Position numbers and translations under genes: made by a program. Shown in pieces: positions 1-9,146 of a stretch of 64,000 nt of DNA. The stretch is from an uncultured Porphyromonadaceae bacterium (GTDB lineage Bacteria; Bacteroidota; Bacteroidia; Bacteroidales; Paludibacteraceae): the NCBI GenBank assembly GCA_949285425.1, contig CASEAJ010000047.1, positions 1 through 64,000 of the forward strand, in the 5' to 3' direction. Each line of letters starts with the position of its first letter. Position 1 is the stretch's first letter. The notes below the pieces were generated by a model. It saw only the letters and a list, made by a program, of their open reading frames with translations, did not search any database and was not told the origin of the DNA.

Positions 1-83
1 AACCCAATATAAACATAAGTCAAATCTGAGTCAACCTCTTTTATGCATTAAGATATTTTAAGTCAACCTTATTCGTTAAATGA

Positions 84-257
84 CACGATGTTTTCTTTTT
101 ATGCCGTCAAAGTTATCGTCCCACGTATGTGAGACACGTGTCTCACATATATGGGACACGTGTCCCACGGCCGTGATACACGTGTCCCACGGCTGTGGGA
201 CGATAACATGATGCCGTCAAACCGATAACATCGAAGGCATAAAAAGGGAACATCGTG
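84..257. repeat. Four-palindrome 22-bp array, element 1 (class A)
   Basis: Four 14-bp near-palindromes start at 120, 142, 164 and 186, exactly 22 bp apart: CCCACGTATGTGAG, CTCACATATATGGG, CCCACGGCCGTGAT and CCCACGGCTGTGGG. The three 8-bp spacers are all ACACGTGT, itself a palindrome. The array is enclosed by outer inverted arms: the left arm from 84 (CACGATG...) pairs with the right arm ending at 257 (...CATCGTG), interrupted on the right by an insertion near 207-225 that repeats ATGCCGTCAAA. Positions 84-131 are identical over 48 bases to 44479-44526. It is intergenic, upstream of the 515 gene. The rest of 1-514 shows no gene; the two short minus-strand ORFs there lack coding character. Confidence 0.85.
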
Positions 258-439
258 CTGTGGATAGCATGAAACCTGTTTATTCCTGTTAGAACTAAAC
301 CCCCATCGGTCATTGGATATGATGGGGTACGGACACCAAAGGGTACGGAAAATGCAGGTCTTACCGGTCGAAGCCGGTAGCAAGTTGGCCGAAACAAAGC
401 CGGCAAATGTCGAAAGAAAGGTATGAAAAAGGAGCTTTA

Positions 440-472
440 TTGCATATTGTTACTTGAAAATGTGTAATTTTG
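440..472 (+). promoter_or_regulatory. Putative Bacteroidota promoter of the 515 gene
   Basis: TAATTTTG at 465-472 fits the Bacteroidota -7 consensus TAnnTTTG. A TTG at 440-442 could be the -33 element, although the spacing of 22 is slightly long. The start codon lies 43 bases downstream. Confidence 0.5.
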
Positions 473-514
473 CAACTTTAATGTTGAATCATTATTTCAT
501 TTAACAATAAAATC

Positions 515-3500
515 ATGACAAATCAAATCTTGCGCAAAGTCCGCCTGTTGTTGCTCGCGGGCCTTTTATGTACAGGAAAAATGTGGGCCTCCAGTGGAGA
601 TGACGGAAAGGTCATGGCCAATGTTGCTCCGACCGATGCGGAAATAGGCGGTGCGGTCGCCTTGTCTGTCACCGTTGATGGAATGGGAAATGGAAATCCC
701 AATGGTAGCACTAAGTACTCCATTACCATTCCTGCCGAGTTGCTGCATGCAGATGGCAGTGAAGTGACCGAAAAAACAGTTTCGAACGATCTGACCGAAA
801 AAGGGGAAAACGGTAATGGGGAGTATCAGCATGGCTCATATACGGCGAACGTGCCGGGGGTCTACACTTTCGGGCTGAACGTGGAAACGGGTAGCAAAGA
901 GGGTAGCGATCCGTCTGTGACGTTCCATCCGTTGGTCCCGGCAGCACAACCGGCTACAGCTGTCGGTTTACGTGAATTTACCGCTTCCTGGCAGGCGGCC
1001 GAAGGGGCTGATGCTTATGAAGTAACCTTGACTGGTGATGGCGAAAATGTGCAGACCATTGACAATGTAACCGAACTGTCGCACACGTTTACCGACCTGA
1101 TACCGGGAACTGCCTACAGTTATACTGTACGTTCCAAGGCTATGGCATCCGGCATTTTTTCGCTGGCTTCATCCGAATCAATAGACGTGACCACTACACG
1201 TCCGGTGCTGACTTCTGATGATTATGAACCGTTTCCGGTGGTGACATTGGGACAAGAAGGGCGCACAACGGTTACTGTGGCAGGTACTGACCTTTTAGGC
1301 GACATACAGGTGCGAGTAGAACCGGCAGATGAAGTGTTTCGGGTGGATAAAGAATCCATTGGAAAGGATGATGAAAATAAGGAGTTTGAGGTGACGTTTG
1401 CTCCGAAGGTAGCAGGATTATCGACGGCCGAGTTGGTACTGAGTAGTGATTATGCCCTTGATTTGCGCATTCCGCTGTCCGCTACGGCTTCTTTAGGTAC
1501 ACCGACCGCTTTGGAGGCAACCGACGTGCAGGGTAGTGCCTTTACTGCTCAATGGGGAAGTGTTGATTTTGCAGAATCCTACCGTTTGACTGTTCTTGAT
1601 GCAACGGAAACGCCTTTGGAGGATTATGATGGGGTTGATGTTGGTAATGTGACGAGTTACAAAGTGGCCGGATTGTTGCCCAATACGACTTATACCTATG
1701 TGGTGGCTGCTGTTAATAATGGAGTGCTATCCGAAATGTCCAATTCCATCAAGGTCACAACACTTGATGGAGCGGTTATCACTCATAGCAAACTGGTTCC
1801 CTTTGTGCTCAATGTGAATGAAACGGCTGGCAAGACCATGCGTGTCAGCGGAAACAATCTTACCGGCAAAATCGCGCTTTCACTTTCCGATGATACTTAT
1901 TTCACCATTGACAAGAACGAGCTGGAGGCCGAAGGAGGAGAGGTGTACATTACTTATGCTCCGACCGCAGTAGGAGTGCATGAAGCTACGCTTACGCTGA
2001 GTTCTGAGTCGGCAGCCGATGTGACGGTGTTGTTGAATGGTTCGGCATTGCCTTTGGCTACCGTTGCTATGGATGCAACCGCTGTGACAGACAGTGCGTT
2101 TGTTGCCAATTGGGAAGCACGCGAAACGGCAGCCGATTATTTGTTTACATTGGTTTCAGGTACAGATACGCTTATAAACAACCGTTCGACCGGTTTGGTC
2201 ACTTCGCTTGTGGCCGATACACTTCAACCTGGCACTCTTTATCGTTATACGGTCAAGGTTGTTGAAGCTGGTTTGGTGTCGGCCGAGTCAAATGCTGTTG
2301 AAGTGTATACGCATGCCGCTCCCCAACCTGTATTTTATCCGGAACGCGATGCCATTCGTGTGACTTGGGCTGCTTTGCCTATGGCCGAAGCTTATCTTGT
2401 GTCGCTGTTTGCCGCCGATGCGGAAACCCCGCTCGAATCGTATAATCGGGTGCAGACCACCGCTACCGAATTTACATGTTCCGGTCTGGCCTTCAACACG
2501 GCTTATGTCTGTGAGGTGATAGCTGTGTTCGGTGAAAATGAATACACTTCGGGACGGATAGCGACTGCGACAACCGGATATTATGGGGCACAGTTGCGCA
2601 ATACCGATTTCGAGACATGGGACAACCTTGGTGCGAAAGAGGAAGAACCCACCAACTGGAATTCGTTTATGACTGCCGGAGGAAGTCAGGCTGGGGGCAT
2701 TACGGGAAGTTTTGTGAAAGTACAAAAAGTGAAATCGTCGAGCACGGTGTTGCGGCCGGGGACGAAAGGTTCAAACAGCGCTTCTTTCTGGTCGACGGAA
2801 ACAATGGGTATTATAGCAAACGGTAACCTGACCACCGGACAGATACAGGCCAATAGCACCACAGCGACTGACGTGAGCAATCATAACAAGACATTGACGG
2901 GCGATGATGCATTCCGTGCGCCGTTCACAGATGCACCAGATTCACTCACCATTTGGACCCGTTTTGTACCTAAAACCGAGGGCAGCGAAGCCCGTGTGTC
3001 GGCTGTGTTGCACGACAATTACGACTATCACGACCCGAACAAGGGTGATATAGAAAACCATGCTGTGTCCAAGGCAGTGCTTGACTATAAGGCTGCGCCT
3101 GGCAACAGTTGGCAACGTCTCAGCATTCCATTTGTGTCTACCGGATCAGGGGCTGTTCCGGCCTATATGTTGGTTTCTTTGACTACGAACAAAACTCCGG
3201 GTCAAGGTGCAGCCAATGACAGTGTGTACGTGGACGATATATTGATGGTATATAAACCTTCGGTACGCATAGAAAAAACCGACAAGAACAAATATGTGTT
3301 GGGTGATGTAATGAATGTATCATTTGAATTAAAAGGGACCATGTCTCCTTATAACTTGGATGCCGCACCCAATGTGGTTTATCTTGAACTGTCGGCAGCC
3401 GACGGAACCTTCGAACAGGCCCGCCGGTTGGCTGAACTGACAACCGATTACAGCGGTGTACTGACTGCGCAGTTACCGGAAGATCTGGAACCTTCAGCCA

Positions 3501-5200
3501 ATTATCGGGTGAGGGTTGTGACGACCAATTACCCCATGGTGTCTGCTCCGAGTGAGCCGCTGGCTGTGCGTCGTATGCCTGCCACGCCGGTAGCGTTGGA
3601 AGCAACTCAGGTGACCGCAGCTTCGTTTGTGGCCAACTGGCAACCGGCAGCCGATGCAACCGGGTATATGGTGACCGTTGCCGGCAAGGATTATGTGGCT
3701 GATGGAGCGGAAACGACTTCTTTGGAAATCAAAGGTCTGACTCCCGAAACGGAATATAGCTATGTGGTGAAGGCGACCGCCGATGAATTAGTATCACCTG
3801 CATCCAATGCCATTACGGTGAAAACGGCGAGCGGTGGTTCCATTATTGTCAGCGGTAACACAACCTTTGCCACTACGGTCGGAGAACAACAGTCGGAAGT
3901 GCTGGCTGTAACCGGTGTCGGTCTGATAGAAGATATTGCTGTAAGCCTGCTCGATAATGAAGCCGGACTCTTTGCCATTAATGCCGAGAAACTGGGGGTC
4001 GATGGTGGCAATGTTACTGTGACTTATACACCTCAATCCTTAGGAACGCATACAGCACGTTTGCTGTTGAAGTCGGCTTTTGTTGATAATGTCATGGTTG
4101 AATTGGTAGGCAACTGCTTGCCGGCATCTGTATCGGCGCTCGATGCAACCGATATTACACCGGTTTCCTTTACGGCTTGTTGGGAAGCCTCTTCCGAAAC
4201 AGACAGCTATCTGCTGAGTGTGTACCATGATGGACAGGCGCTTGCCGGCTACAACGGTAAGGAAATCAGCGGTCGTACAACGGAGCCTATTGATGGCTTG
4301 ACCCCGGGAGCAACCTATACGTATGATGTGTGTGTGAAATCGGGAGATTTGCAGTCGGCGCACTCCAATGAAATGAGTGTTATCTTGCCGCTCAAACCGC
4401 AGATTACAAACATAGATGATCCGGAAGCTGTGCAGATAGATTTGGGACAGGACACAGCGTTTCGCATACAGGTGCAGGCAACTGACTTGTTTGACCCGGC
4501 TATTAACGTTGTGTTGTCGCCGTATGGAGGCACGACTGATTTTGTCCTGAATACTCCCACCTTGGCAGCCGGCGAAGAACTGGTTGTTGCCTACCGGCCT
4601 ACTGAAGCGGGAGAAGACACTACGTTTGTTTCGCTTTCTTCTGTCTATGCCGATGAGGTGCAATTCATGCTGGTTGGCATTGCCCGTCCGTTGCCCCCTG
4701 TTGCATTGGATGCTACGGAAGTGACTTTTGAGTCGTTTGTTGCTCGCTGGGAAGCAACGGATGCGGATGCTTGTTTGCTTACAGTCAAAGACAGCCGTGA
4801 CCGGATTGTGAACGATTATGACCGGAAAGATGTGGGAACGGTTACTTCAGAGCCTATTTCCGGCTTGAAACGTTTGAACAACTACACTTATTATGTAGAG
4901 GTACGGAAAAACGGTGTGCTTTCACTCCCATCCAATGTAGTAGAGGTGCGTACGGTGCCGAGTCAGTCAGGAGTTTCATTATCCGGTGATGCTACCGTGG
5001 GACTTTATCCCAATCCAACTGAAACTCATTTGATTGTTACTGGAGTTCTGTTAAATCAGAATTATTTGATTTTGGACACGAAAGGCCTTGTGGTGACCGA
5101 TGGAATCATGCAGGGCAATGAAATCAGCGTAGAACATTTGCCTGCCGGCATATATATGCTGAAAACAGGTTCGTCATGCTTGCCGTTTATTAAGAAATAA
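515..5200 (+). CDS. T9SS-exported multi-Fn3 surface protein with internal PCMD domain
   Basis: This 1,561-residue protein begins with a signal peptide (hydrophobic LLLLAGLLC, cleavage probably after MWAS). By eye it alternates fibronectin type III-like modules (around 148-225, 333-415, 514-600, 600-690, 1025-1107, 1205-1290, 1388-1480) with Ig/ASH-like modules of the form 'VTFAPKVAG...LVLSS'. A PCMD-like domain (putative carbohydrate metabolism domain; NTDFETW, PDSLTIWTRFVP, YVDDILMVY) occupies about 689-912. The last 75 residues (GLYPNPTETHL ... LPAGIYMLKTG ... FIKK) form a T9SS type A sorting domain, so export through T9SS to the cell surface or medium is predicted. It stands alone, with its own promoter and a strong terminator. 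The ligand is unknown; a glycan-binding or adhesive role is inference. Confidence 0.85.
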   Translation: MTNQILRKVRLLLLAGLLCTGKMWASSGDDGKVMANVAPTDAEIGGAVALSVTVDGMGNGNPNGSTKYSITIPAELLHADGSEVTEKTVSNDLTEKGENGNGEYQHGSYTANVPGVYTFGLNVETGSKEGSDPSVTFHPLVPAAQPATAVGLREFTASWQAAEGADAYEVTLTGDGENVQTIDNVTELSHTFTDLIPGTAYSYTVRSKAMASGIFSLASSESIDVTTTRPVLTSDDYEPFPVVTLGQEGRTTVTVAGTDLLGDIQVRVEPADEVFRVDKESIGKDDENKEFEVTFAPKVAGLSTAELVLSSDYALDLRIPLSATASLGTPTALEATDVQGSAFTAQWGSVDFAESYRLTVLDATETPLEDYDGVDVGNVTSYKVAGLLPNTTYTYVVAAVNNGVLSEMSNSIKVTTLDGAVITHSKLVPFVLNVNETAGKTMRVSGNNLTGKIALSLSDDTYFTIDKNELEAEGGEVYITYAPTAVGVHEATLTLSSESAADVTVLLNGSALPLATVAMDATAVTDSAFVANWEARETAADYLFTLVSGTDTLINNRSTGLVTSLVADTLQPGTLYRYTVKVVEAGLVSAESNAVEVYTHAAPQPVFYPERDAIRVTWAALPMAEAYLVSLFAADAETPLESYNRVQTTATEFTCSGLAFNTAYVCEVIAVFGENEYTSGRIATATTGYYGAQLRNTDFETWDNLGAKEEEPTNWNSFMTAGGSQAGGITGSFVKVQKVKSSSTVLRPGTKGSNSASFWSTETMGIIANGNLTTGQIQANSTTATDVSNHNKTLTGDDAFRAPFTDAPDSLTIWTRFVPKTEGSEARVSAVLHDNYDYHDPNKGDIENHAVSKAVLDYKAAPGNSWQRLSIPFVSTGSGAVPAYMLVSLTTNKTPGQGAANDSVYVDDILMVYKPSVRIEKTDKNKYVLGDVMNVSFELKGTMSPYNLDAAPNVVYLELSAADGTFEQARRLAELTTDYSGVLTAQLPEDLEPSANYRVRVVTTNYPMVSAPSEPLAVRRMPATPVALEATQVTAASFVANWQPAADATGYMVTVAGKDYVADGAETTSLEIKGLTPETEYSYVVKATADELVSPASNAITVKTASGGSIIVSGNTTFATTVGEQQSEVLAVTGVGLIEDIAVSLLDNEAGLFAINAEKLGVDGGNVTVTYTPQSLGTHTARLLLKSAFVDNVMVELVGNCLPASVSALDATDITPVSFTACWEASSETDSYLLSVYHDGQALAGYNGKEISGRTTEPIDGLTPGATYTYDVCVKSGDLQSAHSNEMSVILPLKPQITNIDDPEAVQIDLGQDTAFRIQVQATDLFDPAINVVLSPYGGTTDFVLNTPTLAAGEELVVAYRPTEAGEDTTFVSLSSVYADEVQFMLVGIARPLPPVALDATEVTFESFVARWEATDADACLLTVKDSRDRIVNDYDRKDVGTVTSEPISGLKRLNNYTYYVEVRKNGVLSLPSNVVEVRTVPSQSGVSLSGDATVGLYPNPTETHLIVTGVLLNQNYLILDTKGLVVTDGIMQGNEISVEHLPAGIYMLKTGSSCLPFIKK

Positions 5201-5221
5201 GCAGGAAGATTCATGTTTTCC

Positions 5222-5268
5222 AAATGCAAAAAGCCGGAAGAATTTCTTCCGGCTTTTTGCATTTTTCG
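5222..5268 (+). terminator. Rho-independent terminator of the 515 gene
   Basis: A long perfect stem (AAAAAGCCGGAAGA / TCTTCCGGCTTTTT, extended by TGC/GCA) sits 22 bases after the stop codon and is followed by ATTTTT. From 5269 to 5651 I see no gene, promoter box or repeat. Confidence 0.9.
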
Positions 5269-5651
5269 GCTTGTGTTTTCTATTACTCTGATTTCGCTTT
5301 ATTGCTTGTGTCATGTTCTTTAGATGGGTTAATTCTCCGCCAGAAAAGCCCAAAAGCACAGATAAGGTAATTTATAGATTCTACTTTTATACTGTTTGTT
5401 TTGAGGTTTTTGCAGTAAAGAGTATTTTATATGGCAGGAATAACCTCCTTTTTGTAGAATGCTACCACAGCTAACTATCTGCTTGTGAAAAAGTGGGGTG
5501 GAGGAAGAGGAAAGGGGTAAAAAGGAAGAATGGATAAATAGGCAAAATGTGAATATGTTTGTCCTTGGGGCAGAACATGGGGCATGGCATCATTATCGGG
5601 CTTGCGTTTGAACAGAATCGTATAGGTGTACGTAGTGCAGTAATATAATAA

Positions 5652-5692
5652 AAAGCGGGGTTGATCCGTTTTTACGTGACCAACCCCGTTTT
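5652..5692 (-). terminator. Terminator of the minus-strand calycin/PCMD set
   Basis: Read on the minus strand, AACGGGGTTGG and TCAACCCCGCT pair around an inner ACG...CGG loop and are followed by TTTTTATTATATT. It lies 32 bases beyond the stop of the calycin-like gene. Confidence 0.8.
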
Positions 5693-5723
5693 CATTGTAG
5701 GAAAAACTACGAAGGTTTATGCT

Positions 5724-6407
5724 TTATTTCTTGATGAATTTGACGATGTGTGAATCGATTTTGGCAATGTAAATGCCACCTTTCAATCCGGCAATGTCAA
5801 TGTTGTTGTCAGTTATCAGACCATGCTGAACCATGGCACCGGCTGTGTTGAAAATGGTATAGTTGTTGGCTGTACCTGACACTTCAATGGTGTTTTCGTG
5901 TACGAAGAAAACAGGTTTGTCCGTTTCTGCCGAAGCAATGCCCGAGGCTTGTTTGGTGCCCGTGAATTCAACCAGAACGGTCATTATTTTTGTCTCCCCT
6001 GCATAGACATCAACATCGAGGGCCAATGCCAGTTCACCTTCATAAATATTGGTGTCTGACAGACTGAGTTTGGTTGTCATGCCTCCCACAACCGGGCCAT
6101 CAGTAGTTCCTTCTTTAGTGAGTATAATTGCTCCTGCTTCTTCTTGGGCTGTGATGCCAGGAACATTCAAATCACCTAATTCTAATTTGTCTTCACCTTC
6201 TCCGAATGCAAAGTTTTTAATGCCCAAAGCATAAGTTCCACCATCTTCTGCAATCAAGGAAACCGTTTCTGTGGTTACACTTGGTTTAGCGGCACCTGGA
6301 ACGGTTACAGAGAGTTCTCCGGTGTAGTTTCCGGCAATTTCAGTTTGTGCATAGCCGAAAGATACGGCTGCAGCCAGCAATGTGCATGCAAGTAATTGTT
6401 TCATCAT
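5724..6407 (-). CDS. Calycin-like domain protein with T9SS type A sorting domain
   Basis: This 227-residue protein has a signal peptide (MMKQLLACTLLAAAVSFGYAQ). Residues 22-150 (EIAGNYTGELSVTVPG...) resemble the lipocalin-related calycin-like domain common in secreted Bacteroidales proteins. The C-terminal 70 residues (ENTIEVSGTANNYTIFNTAGAMVQHG...GLKGGIYIAKI...VKFIKK) form a T9SS type A sorting signal. It is the last of three minus-strand genes (PCMD lipoprotein, barrel, this one); no TAnnTTTG box was found in the 86-bp gap upstream, so co-transcription is likely. The ligand is unknown; the calycin assignment is by visual similarity. Confidence 0.75.
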   Translation of the reverse strand: MMKQLLACTLLAAAVSFGYAQTEIAGNYTGELSVTVPGAAKPSVTTETVSLIAEDGGTYALGIKNFAFGEGEDKLELGDLNVPGITAQEEAGAIILTKEGTTDGPVVGGMTTKLSLSDTNIYEGELALALDVDVYAGETKIMTVLVEFTGTKQASGIASAETDKPVFFVHENTIEVSGTANNYTIFNTAGAMVQHGLITDNNIDIAGLKGGIYIAKIDSHIVKFIKK

Positions 6408-6493
6408 AATTGTTTTCTTTTTTATAATTAATAATCTGTTGAAAATTCGCTTGTTTAGTTAACAAAAACCATACCAAAAAGTTCGTTCTTGTA

Positions 6494-7330
6494 TCAGAAT
6501 GCGTACCCGAAGTTCAGGCGCAGATAAATGGGATACATGTTGAAAGCGATGGTTTCAAAATCTTTCTTGAACATGTCTTTCATTCCCCAGGTGAAATCGA
6601 GCCCAACCAACAGGTGTGGAAAAGCACGCCAGTCGGCCGCCAGTTGCAAGCCCCAGTCCCAACGGGATATTTCGTGCGAGAAATCATAATTGGCATAGGC
6701 TCCGTCTTTGAATTCTATTTTTTCGCCGATGGGGCTTCCTTCGCGCAGGTAACCGTCATATACTTTGCCCGAGAATTGCCGCCGCATAACGAATGAACCG
6801 TAGGGACCTATTTTCAAATCCCAGCGGGGCGACGGCTTCCACAGAAAGAGTACGGGTAGGGTGAGGTAGCTGTTGTTTACTTGGGTTTCCACCATACCCC
6901 ACCACACTCCTGACACTTCCTGGCCTCCATCGACCATGGACATGCTGTAGTTTTCGACGCGTGCATTGGTCGTCATGCCTTTCGTTTCGAGCCGTAACCC
7001 GGTGCTGAAGCCGATAGGCCCGTTGAAGTCCTGTACAAACTCGGCTTCAATGTTCAGGTTGAGGTGCGGGTCAAATCCTTTCACTTCTTGTATGTTGAGC
7101 GGTATGGGTAGAGGCGATGTCCCTCCGATGGCAACTCCGGCTTTGAGTCGGAACTCCATACCTACGGTGGCGGCTTTCAATATGCCTACCGTATAGTCCT
7201 TGATTCCTGTCCGTTTCTGTTTGGACGGTACTTGGGTCAACTCATCGGCAGCTATGGCCGGCAAGGCCATGATGGCGGCCATAGTGAGAATAAATGCTTT
7301 TTGTGCTATCGTTTTCATCTGTTTTTTCAA
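6494..7330 (-). CDS. Outer-membrane beta-barrel protein
   Basis: This 278-residue protein has a signal peptide ending MALPAIAA and a body of alternating hydrophobic and polar strands (VGMEFRLKAGVAIGG, LNLNIEAEF, WDWGLQLAADW, PIYLRLNFGYAF). It ends in Phe, as expected for a BAM-inserted barrel. It starts 7 bp after the PCMD lipoprotein stop, so the two are co-transcribed and may form one surface complex. No specific porin or receptor family can be named. Confidence 0.75.
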   Translation of the reverse strand: MKKQMKTIAQKAFILTMAAIMALPAIAADELTQVPSKQKRTGIKDYTVGILKAATVGMEFRLKAGVAIGGTSPLPIPLNIQEVKGFDPHLNLNIEAEFVQDFNGPIGFSTGLRLETKGMTTNARVENYSMSMVDGGQEVSGVWWGMVETQVNNSYLTLPVLFLWKPSPRWDLKIGPYGSFVMRRQFSGKVYDGYLREGSPIGEKIEFKDGAYANYDFSHEISRWDWGLQLAADWRAFPHLLVGLDFTWGMKDMFKKDFETIAFNMYPIYLRLNFGYAF

Positions 7331-7337
7331 TGCTTGG

Positions 7338-8528
7338 TTAGTCGTTTGCCGTTATTATTTTTACTTCATCTATCAAGAGTGTACTTCCCACAGCCCCTTC
7401 AAAGCTGGCACCTTTGGCACTCGATGAAAATACGATGGCAATGTTGTACTTTCCGTTTACCTGTTTGGTAGCATCGAACGGCAGCTTGGACTCGAATGGG
7501 ATGGTTACTTGTTTGTATGTGTCTTTTCCCAGGTCGTTCACCCGTATGCTTTCTGCCTGTTCGGCCGTCATGTCGGCTATGGCTATAATGTTGTCGGCTG
7601 TCTTTATGTTGGTACCATCCAACTGTATGGGGGTTCCTTTGGCATCCAGTTTGGGTTCGTAAAGTACGGCGTATATTTCAGGGCGGTCTGTTATTTCGAG
7701 CACATTGCCTGATGCATCTTTGTATTCCGGACCGGCCACGTATTTTGCCCAGAATGTCAGTTCCTTGGGTTCATCCATAACGGTGGTCACCCCGAATTTT
7801 GTTGCTTTCAACGCCCCGTTTCCCGGTAACATGGCATCGGTTAGGTTAAAATTACCCAAAAACAAGTTGCCGGCAGCTATGGGTTTGCCCATCATGGCTC
7901 CCAAACTGCCAGTGGAGCGGGTTACCAGTTTCGCTCCGTTGTCAACATAGCCTTTTGATGTCATGGCGGTCGGATATTCATCACCGGCAGCGTTTCCTGC
8001 CGTAATGGCAAATCCGGCATTGCCCGACGACCATACTTCTTGTTTGCCTAAATCTTTGTCCATTTCGAAAAACACGTAATAGGGCTTTGTGTCTGAATAG
8101 GTTTCGAAATGCTCGAAAGAAAATTCCGTCTTGTAGAACAGATTGCGGAAGAACGTGAATTCGTAATGTTTCTTCCATTGTCTGTCTTCTGAGGTGACGA
8201 TGTATTGTTGCGGGTAGTTGAAGTCGCCCCGTGTGGAGGGGTCGGTTGCATTTTCAATGGTTGCTCCCGGAGTGAGAATGAACTCGGGTTCGAGAGTCTT
8301 CAGCCGCTTCGACAATTCGGCTTCTGTGCCCGGTGTGATGGCCAGGTGGGGCACACGAACTCGTGTGTTGGTAATGCGTGCATCGCCTACTTTCAGTGAG
8401 TCGGGCATATCGGGTAGAATGACTTCAATGATATCTGCTTCGGAGTTGAGCAGTTCTCCCCGTTCGCAGGAGGAAATGAACAGGCAGAGCAGGCTTATGG
8501 CTGCTGTTTTAATACTTATTCGCAACAT
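7338..8528 (-). CDS. PCMD-domain lipoprotein
   Basis: This 396-residue protein has a lipobox (CLFISSC, lipidated Cys21), so it is an exported lipoprotein. The N-terminal 120 residues look like Ig-type domains. From about 135 to the end it resembles the PCMD domain: FSFEHFETY, AMMGKPIAAGNLFLGNF, MDEPKELTFWAKYVAGPEY, EIYAVLYEP, YKQVTIPF and a closing LLIDEVKI. The same domain is embedded in the large T9SS protein at 515-5200. It leads the three-gene minus-strand set and has a -7 box 30 bases upstream. A carbohydrate-related surface role is suggested by the family name only. Confidence 0.8.
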   Translation of the reverse strand: MLRISIKTAAISLLCLFISSCERGELLNSEADIIEVILPDMPDSLKVGDARITNTRVRVPHLAITPGTEAELSKRLKTLEPEFILTPGATIENATDPSTRGDFNYPQQYIVTSEDRQWKKHYEFTFFRNLFYKTEFSFEHFETYSDTKPYYVFFEMDKDLGKQEVWSSGNAGFAITAGNAAGDEYPTAMTSKGYVDNGAKLVTRSTGSLGAMMGKPIAAGNLFLGNFNLTDAMLPGNGALKATKFGVTTVMDEPKELTFWAKYVAGPEYKDASGNVLEITDRPEIYAVLYEPKLDAKGTPIQLDGTNIKTADNIIAIADMTAEQAESIRVNDLGKDTYKQVTIPFESKLPFDATKQVNGKYNIAIVFSSSAKGASFEGAVGSTLLIDEVKIITAND

Positions 8529-8557
8529 AATGTTAATAATTTGTATTTTTAACGGGG

Positions 8558-8565
8558 CAAAGATA
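8558..8565 (-). promoter_or_regulatory. -7 box of the PCMD lipoprotein operon
   Basis: TATCTTTG on the minus strand fits TAnnTTTG. It is 30 bases upstream of the ATG. No convincing -33 TTG was found. Confidence 0.45.
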
Positions 8566-8755
8566 CAAAAAATATAAAAATGAATGTTTTTTTTGCCTTA
8601 ATTAGCGGAAACCTTCCCGTTATTTATGCAAAAGTAATGTGGATGGACAGGATGCTGCCAATTATATAGACGAATGGGGCAAGTTTTTAGACGAATGTCT
8701 TTGGCTGTTTCGAATCAACCGCTTTGGGTTGAATGCCATTGTTGTCTTGTTTGCA

Positions 8756-8876
8756 TCAGCATAAAGTTCTTTTTTCACATAGGTGAAACATATTTTTCAC
8801 ATAGGTGAAACATGTTTTTCACATAGGTGAAACATGCTTTTCACATAGGTGAAAAGATAACTTTGAAAGCATAAAC
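8756..8876. repeat. Four-palindrome 22-bp array, element 2 (class B)
   Basis: Four identical copies of TTCACATAGGTGAA start at 8774, 8796, 8818 and 8840, exactly 22 bp apart. The 8-bp spacers vary slightly: ACATATTT, ACATGTTT, ACATGCTT. The left flank contains ATAAAGTTC and the right flank GATAACTTTGAAAGC, which are partly complementary outer arms. The last core plus right flank (8840-8876) matches 44581-44617 with two mismatches, and the left flank plus first core (8756-8788) matches the reverse complement of 57714-57746 exactly. It lies between the divergent PCMD and TolC operons; the rest of 8529-9146 holds only their promoters. Confidence 0.9.
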
Positions 8877-9089
8877 GCACTACTTTTTCGGTATGGGGCA
8901 GAATGGAGCCTCTTTTTCCCGGCTGGATACCTGACTATGTGCCGAACTGCATGTGATTTCCCTCTTCCGGCTTCAGTCTGCTTGTTCGCCCTTCCTTGTT
9001 TTTCGTTTTCCGTTCCTTTCATATTCCTCATTTGTCGAGAAATATGACGTTTTTGTCGAATAATTAGATGGAAAAACAGGAGTGCTTGT

Positions 9090-9097
9090 TATCTTTG
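9090..9097 (+). promoter_or_regulatory. -7 box of the RND efflux operon
   Basis: TATCTTTG fits TAnnTTTG and lies 50 bases before the TolC-like start. The -33 region is weak. Confidence 0.5.
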
Positions 9098-9146
9098 CCT
9101 CCGAAAACTGAAGGAGTGTAACTAATAAATTAGGAAAGAAAAAAGA

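Noticed and set aside
120-199. CRISPR-like array of short repeats at 120-199 and the similar arrays elsewhere
   Set aside because: The repeated 14-mers are palindromic, spacers are only 8 bp and largely identical, there are exactly four units, and no cas gene is present.
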